A DNA stretch of 64,000 nt from Lineolata rhizophorae (taxonomy: Eukaryota; Ascomycota; Dothideomycetes; Lineolatales; Lineolataceae), in assembly GCA_010093515.1 (NCBI GenBank), contig MU001675.1, positions 701,371-765,370 on the forward strand, written 5' to 3'. How positions within the stretch are numbered: the stretch's first letter is position 1; each line of letters begins with the position of its first letter. Shown here one piece after another: positions 1-13,063 of the stretch. Below the pieces are notes generated by a model that did not search any database, was not told the origin of the DNA, and was given only the letters and a program-made list of their open reading frames with translations. The position numbers were made by a program, and so were the translations under genes.

Positions 1-817
1 TTGAGGCATTATACTGGTTCGTCTGGGATGATGCGGGATCGGTGGGCGCTGTCGGCTCGGTGATATTGACGACTCGGTGATGAAACACGTTATATTATAG
101 TTTTGTTGTCAAAGACCAGACTAAGCCTACGGCCTTTAGACACAATTAGCCTTCGTAGCCAATTGGATGACAACTTAAGAATACGAAGCCTTTGACACGA
201 ATCATAAGTGAAATTAGACTTAATCTAATGTATTGTAGAAGAAACATTTATTAAATCTAATTATAAAGAAAATATATAACTTTAAATAGTTTGAGGTAAT
301 TAGGCATACAAAGTACTTAGAGCTTATATGAAAAGGACTCCAATGGGTCAAAACCAATAGAAAGATTATTATAGGAGTGAAATTTTAAATCTAAAAAGGA
401 GGTCAGATACTTAAATAACAAGCATTTTAGTATACATTTATAGCTTTAAATCTGAGGAAGTGTATTAGCACTTACACTATATATATGATCGTATTTGCTC
501 TTAATTCTATACGGAGTATATTAGCTGTGCTTTCGCTTAGGGGCTGCCTCGTACGGTCGTGCTCGCTCTGTAGCTTTCTAATTCAATCTACTCGCTACGA
601 CAAGATGCAAAGTGCTAATTCAGCACTTTCAGCGCCCATTCGCAAAAAGAACTTAGGGCAGGAACAACCGTCTCCTCTTTCAGCCTTCTCATGAGACTTA
701 TGTACTTCCATCACACATTGAAATCTTTCAGATCTTATCCCACGAGTTACCTCGCAGCATTACCAATTGTGGATGGCAACTTGCCCCAGGGCAATGTCTG
801 GCCAGGCTAAGACCTTT
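1..817. other. Gene-poor, partly AT-rich stretch
   Basis: No convincing gene is seen. Roughly 120-500 is markedly AT-rich compared with the rest of the window, and open frames are short and without recognisable motifs. This base composition is common in mutated repeat remnants of filamentous ascomycetes, but no terminal repeats, target-site duplications or transposase or polymerase motifs could be found, so no element is claimed. Confidence 0.5.
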
Positions 818-2190
818 CCAAGCGAAAGCTTTGAGGTGCTTCCGGCGCACAAAATGGGAGAAGAAGGGGAAGTCTCTAAATACAAAACCGAAAGGTTTTA
901 TCACATACGACTTGGCGAGGTCTTTGAGTCTAGGTATGAGGTCGTCGCAAAGCTGGGGTTTGACACGGCCTCCACAGTCTGGCTCTGCGGGGATCTCAAG
1001 TATGTTCTCGAATCCACACACTTCCTTCTTCTTTGCACTAGGTTTTCCGTAGCATCCTGCTAACAGCATGGCTACTTGCCATGTAGAAAAATATCCTTCT
1101 CACATTCAAGGTCCGCATCGTTGGGGAAGATGCCACTAATGAAGTGGCTATCTCCGGCCCGTTCAGATGTGGCGGTGTAGAGCATCCTGGCAAAGTAGGG
1201 CTGCGCGCAGTGATGGGGCACTTCCAGATCACGGGTCCTTATGGGTCCCACAAGTGCCCGCTTTTCACTCACTAGGCTTAGCATATACCGATTTTTGAAA
1301 TGTGTTCCTGGAGAAGACCCTCAACAAGGGTCTCTTGCAGCAAAGTGTGCTTATATTTTTGCACCAGGCGGGCGTGGTACATACAGGTATGCCCCAGTAC
1401 TCCGGTACGTCTGGCAATCTGCTAGATAAGGAATATCCCAGATATGTCGCGCAACAACACCTTCGTTGGGGCCGAAGATGCTGCGGTGTTCCCTTAAGTC
1501 GAGCAAGTGGAACTAGAGTATCCGTACCCCAGCAAGTTTCTTGCGGATTGTATTATCCACCTTTCCTACACCTTGCCGAACACCCACGGCGCGCCAGCCA
1601 CTTCCAACTTTTGTTCTGCTCGCTTGGGAGAGCTAGGGCAGAAGCACTCCGGTAACGCCATGCCAGGGGTTTACAGAGAGCCTGAGATCATCGTCGGCAT
1701 GGAATGGGACTCCTAGATAGATATACTGTCAGATAGGGTTATGATGCGAAGAGTGGCCGTCCTAGATAATACCACTTTGTTTCTCTCTGATACAAGTGAG
1801 GCAGATTTGGGATCTATTCGAAGGTAGCCGTCAATTCCGTGCGGTGAAAGACAACCATCTTGGTGATGAGCAGCACCTTCGTCGAGATGCCCACCCAAGA
1901 AGTTCCTGGGGCGGAACCATAGGTGCCCTCAGTATTGGGACTCAGAAGATAAGTGTCACTCTACCAGAAATAGTGGATTGCTTCTTACATGAATGGCTTT
2001 GTTGACGGTCGAAGGTGACTGGAGCGCTGCGACACCAATTCCCGATCAGACCCTCCGAACTCGCGAGAGGTGTGTAGAGGTTAAAGTAACGGGAATGCTC
2101 GTCGCCCTTGCTCGCAAGATTTTATCCTGGCTCCCTAAAAAGCGGCCATCAGCGGAAGACATCTTCGAGGACGAATTTCTGATCCAGTAT
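818..2190 (+). pseudogene. Decayed SRPK-type serine/threonine protein kinase
   Basis: Pieces of a fungal SR-protein-kinase-like protein can be read in order on the + strand but in different frames. The N-lobe start (FEVLP, then RLGEVFESRYEVVAKLGF and TASTVWLC) lies at about 829-998. A piece with EHPGK and QITGPYGS is at about 1110-1250, and a helix piece with the catalytic-loop region (LHQAGVVHT) at about 1300-1390. The C-lobe follows: PGVYREPEIIVGMEWDS near 1660-1715, then IWDLFEGSRQFRAVKD near 1803-1850, then AATPIPDQ to KRPSAEDIFEDEFLIQ at about 2026-2188. At least four frame changes and several stops separate them. The catalytic Asp region reads VVHTGMPQ instead of the usual VVHTDxSPxN, so it could not be an active kinase even if the frames were joined. 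An intron-like GT site follows the first piece at about 998. Lineage-specific SRPK-like copies are often amplified in ascomycetes; this looks like a dead paralogue. Confidence 0.8.
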
Positions 2191-5100
2191 AGGTTCGGGG
2201 GAGGTTACGCCATGGCTCGTCGCGGCGCAAGGACACGCCATAATATGAATTGCCCTGCGAACATTCCCAGTCTTCATGCCTTGCATTTTAGAGTATCTTG
2301 CCGTAGCTGACTTGGCTCCTTCATGCCATGGCAAAGCTCTTGCCAATCGGCGTTATTGCATAGTGCATGCGATCGCTAGCGGTCGGCCACAAACTACATC
2401 TCTTCCCCTTCCGTGTGACGGCGCAAACCCAAAACGCTATCCGTCCTCCAATACCTTCGGATCCTGCCGCGCTTCGTGAAGGACTCCTTTGTCGAGGAGT
2501 GAGACTCTAGATTCGGCTTTTTCTACCTCTCACCTTTGGGGCACACCTTCCTCCCTAATCTATTGACCTAGGGTGCCAATGTTTGACAGTGCGATATGAA
2601 ATACTCCTCCGTGACGCTCGACAAAAGGTATTAGGCTATGATATGGGCGGACAAGTACTCTAAAAATAGACATAGGTTGACTCACGCAGTACACACTCCT
2701 ACAAATACATTTTATTATAGTACAGTGTTGCAGTCTTTTGCGCTAGTAATGTAAAAGCTGCTGTGATTCGAGGGAGCACACTTGGGCATCGCTTTCCGTC
2801 GAACGTCATCCAATTCATCCAGGGATTCTAATCCAACAGACTCCTATATTGAAAACTCTGACTGCACAATCTGTCATGCGACGTCAAAATACACTCGCCG
2901 GCAATGTTTGCGCGCCAGTACCGAGAATGATCGAATCTTGGTCGCCTTGCCGCTAAAGATGAACTTTGCAGGCGCGGAGAGGATCCCGCTGCTGGTGGCC
3001 TTGCGACATGCCAAGCTGCATGGCGATTGCGCACAAGTGGCGTTCCCAGCAGGCGCGTCCGGCTATCAGCAGAGCTTACTGTGGGAATATATACATACGC
3101 CTTGGACGTACCCATCTTGTCTCGCGCCGCGAAATCCTGCAAGTTCTGCTCACTGCTGGATATGAGTCTCAAACATTCCGCTTACTCCCATTTCCAACGT
3201 GGAATTTCTGGACTGCCAACTCGAGAACGCCGCGCTTTGGAGATCCTGACCGCCACTCTGCAGTCTTCTCTGGCTTTGGTAAAGTTTGCCGAAGGGAACT
3301 CCGTAACACCGCAAAATCGAATCGACGAATTAGAGCTAGTGGCGGACAGTCTAGAGTCTAGATGAAACGCCGCGGAGGAGGCCAGGGAAAAGTTTGCCGG
3401 CGGCAACAGCAAAGAGGGGCGTAGGCCACGGGTCGTGAGCCTGGGACGACTGGTTGAAGGCTCTATCTGCCCCGCATAGACGGAAGAAAACCCGAGCCTC
3501 TGGTCGAGGTTTGCCACTCGAACTCCAAAACTTGCCCAGTGAGATCGCCTCCGTGTGCCGGCCGAGCATCACTATCAGGGTGGGATCCGGAACATAGCGT
3601 GTTATCGTTGGGAAGTCCCACATTAGTCTGTGTGATACCATGCCTTAGCCTAGCATGTCCAGCCGTTGCCAGCGAAATTGTCGCTGCTCTTGTGGAACCA
3701 GCGTCTTTCAACCACGACAAGCCCTTTGTTCTGCGAAGTCTAGTTCTATGATCGACGGTGTCATACTCTGTCGTTCAGTACGAACGTTATTTCCAAAGGT
3801 CCTATCAGAATTTCTGTCTTCGGCCTATGTTATTGCGGTACCCGCTTTCTTGATATCGGGAGGCTTGTACGTATAATGCTGTTTAATAAACAGATAAAAA
3901 TTACCCGTTGAAGGTGGTCCGTACTGGTCAGTGGTAGACGGAAGCTCAACAGGCCATAGACCCTAATTGGCGCAATTGATAAAGGCTTGCTCCAATGTAT
4001 ACCCGCCTGACCGTTTCCCGGATTGGGCCCTCGTTTCGAAATCCAAATGGCGCATGCCTCGCCATCAACCACGGTTCTTAACACCGCGGTCTTGGCCGTT
4101 GAATCTAGAACTGCACCCAGGAAAAGCTTACTGCAGGATTTCCAACTCCGCATAGTCAATCCATGATGCTAGCCATTGTACTCCGTTGTTTTTGTCAGCT
4201 AAAACATGATGAGTTGCGGCACGGAGTAATACTGCCAGTGCTCGAAATATTTCCATCTGTTCTCTCAAAGGGGTTTAGTCTTTCTTAACTAGAGTCGAAA
4301 TTATGCCGTATTTCCCCTCTACAACAAGACCCAATTCCAGATACAATGGTAATGCGTGGGGCGGAGTAGCGATCCCGAACTTACTCCGTACACCTTGGCG
4401 TTTGAAAAGAGCACTGCCATTTCGAGCATATTGCTAAGTGAGGTGCGATGATCCGGTCGTCCGTTTGAAGCCCCTATGAAGTACTAGAAGAAATGGTCCA
4501 AAATCTATGCGTCCATCTTGCCTAATCCCTTCTACGGCTTTCATCAGAGCTTGGCAAGATGGTGTCACAGCCTGTAGCCGCGTGACTTAGGATAGAGGGT
4601 GGCTGTCACCGGAACAAGACCATTCCCCATGTGGTCTTGCTTCTAGGAGAGCCTCCCAGCCCAGCCTCGCTAGCTCAACAAGCGTCAGCGTGGGAGCGCA
4701 ACTATGATCTGATTTACCGGAAACTACAAGAAGCTCCACTTCTACTATGGAGCAACCACCGGGCGAACCGGGCGGACGATGGAGCAGTTCATTCGAAGCC
4801 GAGTAGTTTTTGGCCGCGCACTTGCTTCTTCGATAGCTAGCAACTATGTAGTATGCGCACGACATTCCGCGCATAGTGTCGAGAAGCGAAAACAAGATGA
4901 TGGAAACATCCCCGGGCTTTTAATTCGATCAGCTAGCCCCGGACAAGTGTGGCTGGGACAATGATCCAATTAGATCGCGGCGTCCGGGAACAGGCGGGCT
5001 CGCGGGTTCGGGGCTACGGCCGGAGCTACATATCACCTGACTCGGCCTTTACACGAAGGAACTTGTCCGTGCGGAATGGCGGAAGAGAGCGGTAAGTTGT

Positions 5101-7230
5101 CCGCGAGCCTCTAGCCGCTTACTATAGCATACTTCATTTTTGTTCATTGGAGGGTAAGAAGTAAGAGTGGGCGTGTCGGGCCATGACGTTTGGTCAACTT
5201 TTGGAGCGTGGCTGAGTGCACATGGTGCCCGGTCCGCGCACAGGCCCAACGTTTCGGGGCCCATGCGCTCGCGGCCCCTCCGACACCGTTCTGTCCATAT
5301 CCCTAAGACAGGAAGTTGTCGGGTTGGGAACATTCGGCTGGGGAGGGGGGGGGGGAACTTGTTTGCGATCGTGGGCCCATGTGGTGAGAGAGAAGATCAG
5401 TTTCTGGGCGTAAGAATTGTCTGTGCTTATTTGGAATCCGAACATCTCCAGGTGGATAGATGGAACGATCTTGCTGTTAGGCAGACATGATTCTGGAATC
5501 CGCGAGGAACTCCAAGATATCTCTGGGGGCCGAAGACAGTAAAGCTATCGGCCTGATGCTATGTATCATAGGTAGGCGGGCGAGCTCGCACTCCACGATG
5601 CCCGCGTTGCGCCGGAAAATAACTAGTGCAACGCCAATCCTCGACGTGAAGGAAATTTGCTCGTGTTTGCTAGCGACGGCTTGCATAGCAGCGGCTCACC
5701 GCGGCGCAATCGGAACCTGAGCCTTGCTACGAAGCACTTCTTCGACAGCGAATCAGTCATGCTCTCATAATTGAGGGCGCGTGCGATGGAGTTGGAAATC
5801 CACGAGTTTCGCGCAGAAGGTGCCCTGTGACTTCTAGATCACTTTTTTGTCTTTCGCACGTTTCGAGATCTCCGTCTTAGCCCCATGGCGGGCCTGGTTA
5901 GGGCGAGCCGGGGAAGTCCCCAAGCCTAGAGCGTGTTATGTAATCTGGCAGGGCCGGGGTCCCAAGTGTTTTGAACCGTTCGGTCCTTCGCGGTAGGTTT
6001 TCGTATCTTTCCGTAGCAAAATGATATTGCGGAAATTACAGAGTGAGCACACGTCTGACGTGACGATAGGAGCGATGAGGGAAAAAAGGGAGTTTCCACG
6101 ATCAGTCCACAACGAGACCCGGAACTTAATGCAGAAGAGGCTGCCCTCACAGGCTTCTCTTCGCACAACAGAAAGTCCGGCTTGCAGGGGACGGGACGAC
6201 GCGCGGACAACGCGCTAGGCCCCTCTAGGCCGTAAGGTACACGCAGAAGAGATTTACAACGAAGGCGCCGCCTCGCCAGTCCTTCCTGGCTGAAATTCGG
6301 AAGACAACTTTGGAGCGGAGTGGGGGCCAATGGCAGCGATTGGCGGCGCGAGTGATTTTCTCGGCTGGGCGAATCAACGTCGCTCGCAGGAGCGCATCCT
6401 TCCAAAACATTTGCGAATATCGCACGCCCCCCCACCCCCCTTCCACCCCCGGGCCCCGGCAGTCAACAACGATCTTGACACGGCCGGACGGGAATGCACG
6501 CGGCAGCGGGAAGGCAAGCCACCTCCTGCTGTATGTAAATCGGGGCGAAATCGCAGGGCAACGGTGCCGGACGAAAAAGTACCCTGTGCCGCCGGCTGCA
6601 GCATCGAGCTATCCAAGGATGGCCCCTCAGCCTTAGGTTGTGTAAGGCCCCCCACTAACACGGGCGTTTCTTGGCTTTCGAAACGGTGAGGACAGCGGAG
6701 CGATTTTCGCCGCGAACAATACTTGTATCGACCGATGGATGAAGCCATGAGCCTATCCGTGTAGCGCTCTTGCCCATCGTCTGTTCTCAAAATACCAATG
6801 TTGCCTCGCAACTGAACTCCGCTACGGTGCTTTGAACCCGAACCCGAACCGGGCTTACCTACATCACGCCCCTGGGGTTTGGTAGATGATTGTGTGATAA
6901 GCATCAGCAAAGGAAATAGATTGATTCCCCCCAAACTTGTCGGGAAAATACGCCACGAAATGCCAATGCAAGGTAGTTATGCCATGTGAGGGTGTGCATC
7001 GTGACCCTCTCGTCGTCCTCAAGACTCAAATCCGAAAGGACCTCCAAAGCTGCTCCGACTAAAGGTCCATGGAAATGCAAGAGTCTCAATCCCATTGCCT
7101 CAAGCTCTAACGAACCATAAACGCCGTATTCTGTTCCACCAAAACGCCAAGGCATGCGCTCAAAGCAGCCGTACGAAAATCAAATAGGGGAGAGGTCGAG
7201 GTATATGAGATGAAAACGAGAAACAGAAAA
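2191..7230. other. Long gene-poor region, possible decayed coding fragments
   Basis: No intact gene is supported over about 5 kb. Two stretches look vaguely protein-like. One is + strand, about 3050-3360, containing CKFCSLLD and RRALEILTATLQSSLALVKF. The other is - strand, about 7155-6904, containing LHFHGPLVGAALEVLSDLSLEDDE. Neither has a recognisable family, a start or splice context, or a continuation. GC-rich and AT-rich patches alternate. At about 6837-6857 there is a small GAACCC tandem of about three units. Confidence 0.45.
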
Positions 7231-8177
7231 CTATGATTTTCGCTGTTGCTGAGAGCCTTTCATGTGAATGCGTTTGACATGGTCCCTCTGTCATCATTGT
7301 CAGAGCGCTTTGCATCAAACCGTGCGTTTTCTATCAGTAACAAGAGACGTACCATGTTATCTACTCGGCTGAAGACTCGATCACAACCTTCCCACTCGCA
7401 AATAACGCCTGGATTGTGCTTCGCCTCGTGGCGAGCTAGATCTTTCTTACTTGAGAATCCGCCACCAGTAGACTGAGGGCAACCTTCGTGATGGCAAAAG
7501 AAGGACTTTGTGTGCCTCTTGTGATGCTTTCGTAGATCACACCCTCTGGTAAAGACGGCACGGGACGTACAACCTGGATAGGCGCATGTCCACGTTCCGT
7601 CCTTGTTAAGATACCCATACGCTCTCAAGTCGGCAGAATTTGGAGATGACGATCGTGACATTTCGGCCCGCGCTACATCGTGGCTAGATTCTGCGGCGTA
7701 AGGGGCACTGGACGTGTACGAGGACGACCTAGATGAGCGGGAGAGCAAGGCATGGTTCGATGCTGCCGCTTGCGCTGCGTTCGTCGCCTGAAGTCCAGAA
7801 GAGTGCGTCTGGTACTGATACGGAATTTGGCCTGGATCTGATGTGGCTGGTGCGGTTGCCGCCCAGTGGGGCTGCTGGACGTACGGCGATGGATAGGCCG
7901 CGGTGTAACCGTAAGGCTGAGGCTGCGAGGGTTGTTGAGTCTGGTACTGCTGGTAGTACGGAGCTGTCCGCGAGACTTCTATCGGGTGTTGGGGCAGAGC
8001 GTGCTGCGCGTGCGCCGGAATGTATCCCATATGAGGTTGAGGTTGTGACGTGTGGTGGGGATAGAATTGTCCATAAGCTTCCTGTTCACTCATGAGAGCG
8101 AAGTCTGGTTCATCCGGGAAGAAATTCGACATCTCTGAAGGAAACAAAGGGAGGCGCTCCTGAGCATATAGGGTCAT
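7231..8177 (-). CDS. C2H2 zinc-finger protein, likely DNA-binding regulator
   Basis: Two exons, 8177-7353 and 7287-7231, joined over a 65-nt intron (donor GTACGT, acceptor GACAG). This gives about 293 aa. The N-terminal two thirds is Gln/Pro/Tyr/Ser-rich and probably disordered, as in many fungal transcription factors. The C-terminal third, from about residue 190, has three C2H2 fingers beginning CAYPGC, CHHEGC and CEWEGC. The third is completed only after splicing: SRVDNM joins RDHVKRIH and supplies its two histidines, which supports the intron. Reading through the intron would destroy that finger. A nuclear regulator is inferred; the target is unknown. The ATG at 8177 is the first in frame, and a second Met lies 15 residues on. 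The gene has about 4.3 kb of non-coding DNA upstream, which may mean complex regulation. Confidence 0.82.
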
Positions 8178-11100
8178 AGGGTCGGAGGGATGGAATGTTA
8201 AATGGAAGTGAGGTTGGACGACGAAGGTGATCTACGCCGGTAGTTACTAATCGGATGCAGAGGGCTCGGAGACGACTGAAATCCGGCGGGAAGGAAAGCT
8301 AAGATATCGGGGCGCGTAGTCACTCCGTGCGATCCTTCCAGGAAACAAGCAAGCCACTGCAGATCCTTCGAGAGTGAACGTTGGTGATGATGTTGGCAGC
8401 CACTGCCGGAGTCGTGGGGCAACGGTCTGGTCTATATAGGGCTGATGCACACGTACCTACCGTCGGTGGCGGAGCGGCAGGGTCTCGACACGGTACTAAT
8501 TAGGCGGGGGGGGCACGTTGGTTACAAATGCACAGAGAGTCACTGAAACAGATGTTTTGTAGGTTGCGGTCATAAACTCGACACCCCTACCCGCCGGTGG
8601 CCGGCATGGCTGGCAAACGGCAATAATACGTCCAGGCACATTGCGTCTGCATTTTACTAGATTAGGCATGGGGGGGGCATGGCCGGGAAGGTTGATCTAT
8701 GTCGCCTTGCGCACCCATCAGATGGGCGGGATTGGACATGAGACTGAGGAATGGCGTCCTGCCACGAGCGAAACGCGGCGAACTGCCCGCGGCGGCGTGG
8801 ACAGCAGGCCGCCGGTCCGCAACGCGGAGCGGCGGCCTTCTGATCGCACCGGGGCGCCGTCGCGGGCACGGTTACGGGCACAACTGACGTCGACGCCGCC
8901 GGCTCGCCGGAAACGGGTCGGGGTCGCGTTGGATCGTTGCGGCGCCGTCGTCCAGGCCGGCCTCGCCTCCGCCGCTCGGAGAGAGTGCCATCGCTGCCGC
9001 CATGCAGGCACGCATGTACCGTTCCGTCGGCGAGAGAGTCAGACTGACCGAGCGCCCAGCAACCGCGAGAGGCGGGAAAGTCGGCGCGCTTCCGGGGGCC
9101 AACGCCCGGGGGAGGAGGGGGGAAGGGGTCCCGCTGGGGGCTGGAAAGGAAGGGGGGTGCGGTTCGGGCTGGGGCGATCGCCGCGCCCGGCACGGAATTA
9201 ACAGCAGGCTAGCGGCCTACGACCGAGCGCGCGCGTCGTGCGAGCCCGTTCGACTTCGATGCAAGTACATATGTAGCAGAGCGTAACCTTGTGCCCACGC
9301 GCGGCTGGCGGGCGCGGCGGAGGGGTGCCAAGCTGCCCGCACAGCCAGCGCTCGGTCACGACTCGCGGTCCACGAGCCATGCACATACGTACGTATGTAT
9401 GTAGTAGCACATATGTAGGCCGCCCCGTAGGGCTGAAGCGAGCGCGCGCGACGGCCGGCTGCAACTCCCCCCGGCGGCACCACCCCCCCAGCCGTCCACC
9501 GTTTTCCGCTTTGCGCGATGGCGCTCCGCAGCACATGCCGCCATGCGCTGCGACCCGGCCGAGCTGATGTCAGCCGCGAGCTGCTTCCCATGCCGGGAGG
9601 CCGCTAGCGGCGCCGCGCTGGGTTATAAACTTAATAAGCCAGCGCGGTCCGGCCGCCGACCTGCCACCTCTGCTGCATGTCTCCCGTACCCGCGCCGTTT
9701 CGGGCTAAAGGTACGCTACGGCTCCTATTTCAGTACCGTTTGTTTTGCCGTGTCACGTGCGTCTGGTGGCTTGTGAATGCCCTACATACTACGCACACAG
9801 TGGCCGTGACAGTGCCCGGTGCGAGTCCAGGAGCCACCAAACTCAAAGTGAGATTGGAGCAGCCACGTGCCCGCTGCTGCTAAGTCTGGCCTCCACAGTG
9901 AACTATATTTTCTCCGGCGTGGTTTGAAGCAGCATCCGTGTCACGCTCGAACTCACATACACCTACATCTGCTCATACTTACTCGTGTGTCCCGCTGTAT
10001 TTTGCGAAGGAGTAATGCTTATTTCCCGGTTGGAAATATGCCACTTCTAGAGCAGAAGCGCCCACTTAGTCACGCGAGGGCCTCCCGTTTCCAACACAAC
10101 TGGCTCAATTTCATCTCCTCCACTTTGTCTAAGCAAAGCATAATTTAGTAGCGAATCTCTGTCACCATAGATAAAATAGCCAACCTTTCGAGGGTGACTA
10201 ATATAGTTCCAAGCCCAAGTCAACGATACTAATCATGGGGTCTTTGTAATCGTGCTATGTTCTCGGGGAATTAATTCCATGTGCTGCAAGAGATCCAGTG
10301 CAGCGCCGGCACATACCTGAGATAAACAGTACGGCCGATACCCGCACCCCAGGGGGCCTTACAGGTGATCTATGCAAGTGGTTCTCGATCCCGCTGGTAC
10401 AATTCCACGCTACAGAGTCCCATAGCGCAGCCGGTGACTGGTTGGCGTTACACATGGAGTAGCAGGCTTTGTTCGTGTACATCACGTACGCCTTACCGCC
10501 CCCGCGGAAATCAAATGCGTATCAGAAATAGCAATTCAATTCACATTGCACTATTTCGCTTTGTAAACTCGCTTCAAGAGCGTTCGGGTTCGCCGCCAGA
10601 TAATCTGGTTTGCGCACCTGGTGCAGCAGTCTTAGGGGAAATAAGGGGGGAGGTGTTCTGAGCCACCACGTCTGACTAGCACTTTGCGAAATATTGGAAT
10701 GTCGTAGGCTGCTTAGATGGCCTCTTACATTCAAAATCATAAGTAATTGGGTTCTATAATAAACACTAGACCAATAGTTCTTCGTCAAAAGCAATAGCCG
10801 CTTTGAGCATCTTGTCACGTATGCAGACGCTCGTAACCTGAGATTTTGTGGATAAGTTTCGTTGATTCTTATAGATGACATCAACCCCATAGATGAGGTA
10901 GCGGCCGGATTGTGCTTGAGCACTCCCTCGAATGTATAATAGGTTGGTGAGTAAAAGCTATGCAGACTAGGTAGGTATGGAAGGATACAAACTACCAGAA
11001 AAGTGCAGAGTCTAGAACATTGAGACAGTCATCATGACGACCCGAATTAGAGAGCGGGAACTGTCCTTCATTTAAGAATGTATCATTTTGCTAGCGACTA

Positions 11101-12474
11101 GCTCAAAAGGGCAACAAAACCCCAATGACTTTAGCGCTGGCGGTACCTAGAAGGTGTGACCATTGTAAGCCGAAATATGCACTGTCTATCGTGCCTCTCT
11201 AGCTTCGATTAGAAGTAGGCAAGTCCGGTAAGAACACCGAGGTACGGGACACAGCCAACCAAAGAATCTTTTTAATGTGACGGATACAATTGCTAGAAGT
11301 TTGAACCTGGATTCTTACGCTGGCTTGCATGGCTGCAGAATTCCTGGCGTTTGGCAGACATTGAATCTGACCGCGTTACATGCTGCAAGACCCCAGGGGC
11401 AGTAGACTATAAATATGCTTATTTGAAACAAGCTTGCTATGCTTATGGAGCACGCGATAAGGTTCGGGGTGCATGATTCTAGAAGATGAATCCACTATAG
11501 GGCCTTCCGGAGGATTTCAAGAAATGGCGTGTAGACGTCAAGGGAAGATCATTCGATGGTCTTAAGAACACCAATCAGAACGAGTGGATAAAACAGATTC
11601 TCGTATTCTCGTCTGATCGGGGATTACCATTTAGAGAATTGGAATTTCGCCGTAAGGCTCATCATAGGATGTCTACCTACAGCGAAATAAAACTCTATGC
11701 AAAGGCATTTGTTTTCGTAACGGTGCATGGCCGAAGGGACAATACGCTGCCAACGTCCATATGCCAAGCTTCATTAAGACCATAGATAAAATGACAGGAC
11801 TGCTAGGAACTTGACGTACTCGAATACTTACCAAAATGACGAAAATTCCGCCTCTTTGACCATGAATCTAAGATACGAAATCCGTCGTTAGCAAACATAG
11901 CCATGGAGGGTCGGTCGGAAGCAATAACGGAATGCAGCGGATGGCCAGTCGCATACGATGGCCAGTCGCACCTAATAACCGAGTCATCAATGCCGACGCA
12001 TCGGCGATGGAAGTCAATAGTGTTTTCGGATCCTGCACGACGCTCATCCGGTGATGGAATTTACAGACTTATCCCGCTGCTAACATCCCGGACAATAGAA
12101 CTTCGCGCACACGGCTGGTAGCGCAACTTTTTGCGGGGATCTCATCTTGTTCGAATATTCGTTAGAGACCGAGGAGGCTGTGCCATCCACTAGTGGGCAT
12201 ACACATTTGTCATGCTGATGGAAGCACCCAGCCGCCGTTCATAGGAAAACATGGCTGGGGAGCCGGGCACGCCGAGCTGAAGTGAGGGCTCGCGGCCCGA
12301 CATGTCCCGGAGCCGCGCTAACCCAAACCTTGCCCACCGCCTTCGTAACGTCTGTCGCGGCGATCTCTAAGCTGCATCTCCAACTTCGATCACGCCGACG
12401 ACCGCGCCATTGCCTGCGCTCTTCTTCCCGCGCTCACACGACGGTCGTGCCGCTCGCACACCACATCCGCCGCA
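8178..12474. other. Long intergenic region with a GC/CpG-rich kilobase
   Basis: About 4.3 kb separates the divergent zinc-finger and NDUFA13 genes. Roughly 8640-9650 is strongly GC- and CpG-rich and shows long open frames on both strands at once. That is what GC-rich non-coding DNA gives, and the peptides are Arg/Pro/Ala-rich without motifs. A perfect 16-bp palindrome built of TACG/TATG units lies at 9383-9398. From about 9900 to 12200 the composition is ordinary, with only short open frames and no gene recognised. Confidence 0.55.
9383..9398. repeat. 16-bp perfect palindrome of TACG/TATG units
   Basis: The site reads ACATACGTACGTATGT, its own reverse complement, and is followed by TATGTAGTAG. 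A similar TACGTACGTAGTAG motif occurs at about 27128-27141 in another gene-poor stretch. Function is unknown. It may be a simple-repeat slippage product or a symmetric protein-binding site. Confidence 0.6.
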
Positions 12475-13063
12475 ATGCCTCAGGACATGCCGCCCGCGGG
12501 CGGCTATGAGCCGGTTCAGTACAAACGCAACTTGCCCGCTCGAGGGTTCCGGCCGTCATACTACTTCCTGGGTGTCACGCTGCTCTGCACATGGGGCTTC
12601 TACGAGTTTGGCAAGGGGGTGAGAGAGCACAAGTACGTCGAACCCGCTACATCTAGGTTGCGCTGGATTTTGTAATCGTGTTTGACGCCGCTTGACCACG
12701 ACAACACTTTCGAAGTCTGCGATGTCGGAATCGCATGCCCAGGGTAATATTGGAAGGACTAGTACTAATCATTGAACGGGATTAGTGAGCTAGCGCGAGA
12801 GAAAATGTGGTCACGAATTCATTTAATTCCAATGCTGCAAGCTGAGGAGGATCGCGATCAAGTGAGGAGGCATCTCGCGGACAAGGCGCGTGAGAAGGAG
12901 CTTCTTGGAGGAGAGTTTAAAGTGTACCACAGTGACCGGTACGTTTACTACCCCAACCTGCCGCATGATCAACCGTTCCCCCCGTTTCTGTAATCTAATG
13001 CTTTGCTTATGCAGGTTTGTCCGACCAACATTCGCAGCGACCCCAAAGGACGTCACAAAGTAA
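12475..13063 (+). CDS. Mitochondrial complex I subunit NDUFA13 (GRIM-19 family)
   Basis: Three exons, 12475-12632, 12786-12938 and 13015-13063, give 119 aa with all frames closing exactly. GRIM-19/B16.6 is an accessory subunit of NADH:ubiquinone oxidoreductase in the mitochondrial inner membrane. What shows it: a single membrane segment (about residues 27-43, YYFLGVTLLCTWGFYEFG) is followed by the highly conserved NELAREKMWSRIHLIPMLQAE block, and the end reads SDRFVRPTFAATPKDVTK. The Asn of NELAR is rebuilt across the first intron and the Arg of RFVRPT across the second, so both introns are secure. Donors are GTACGT-like; a CTAAT branch site lies near 12765. Length fits the family. The ATG at 12475 is the first in frame. 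Confidence 0.93.

Noticed and set aside
8641-9201. 186-aa open frame and its overlapping minus-strand frames
   Set aside because: GC-rich DNA leaves all frames open; the peptides are Arg/Pro/Ala-rich with no motif, and competing frames on both strands are equally long.
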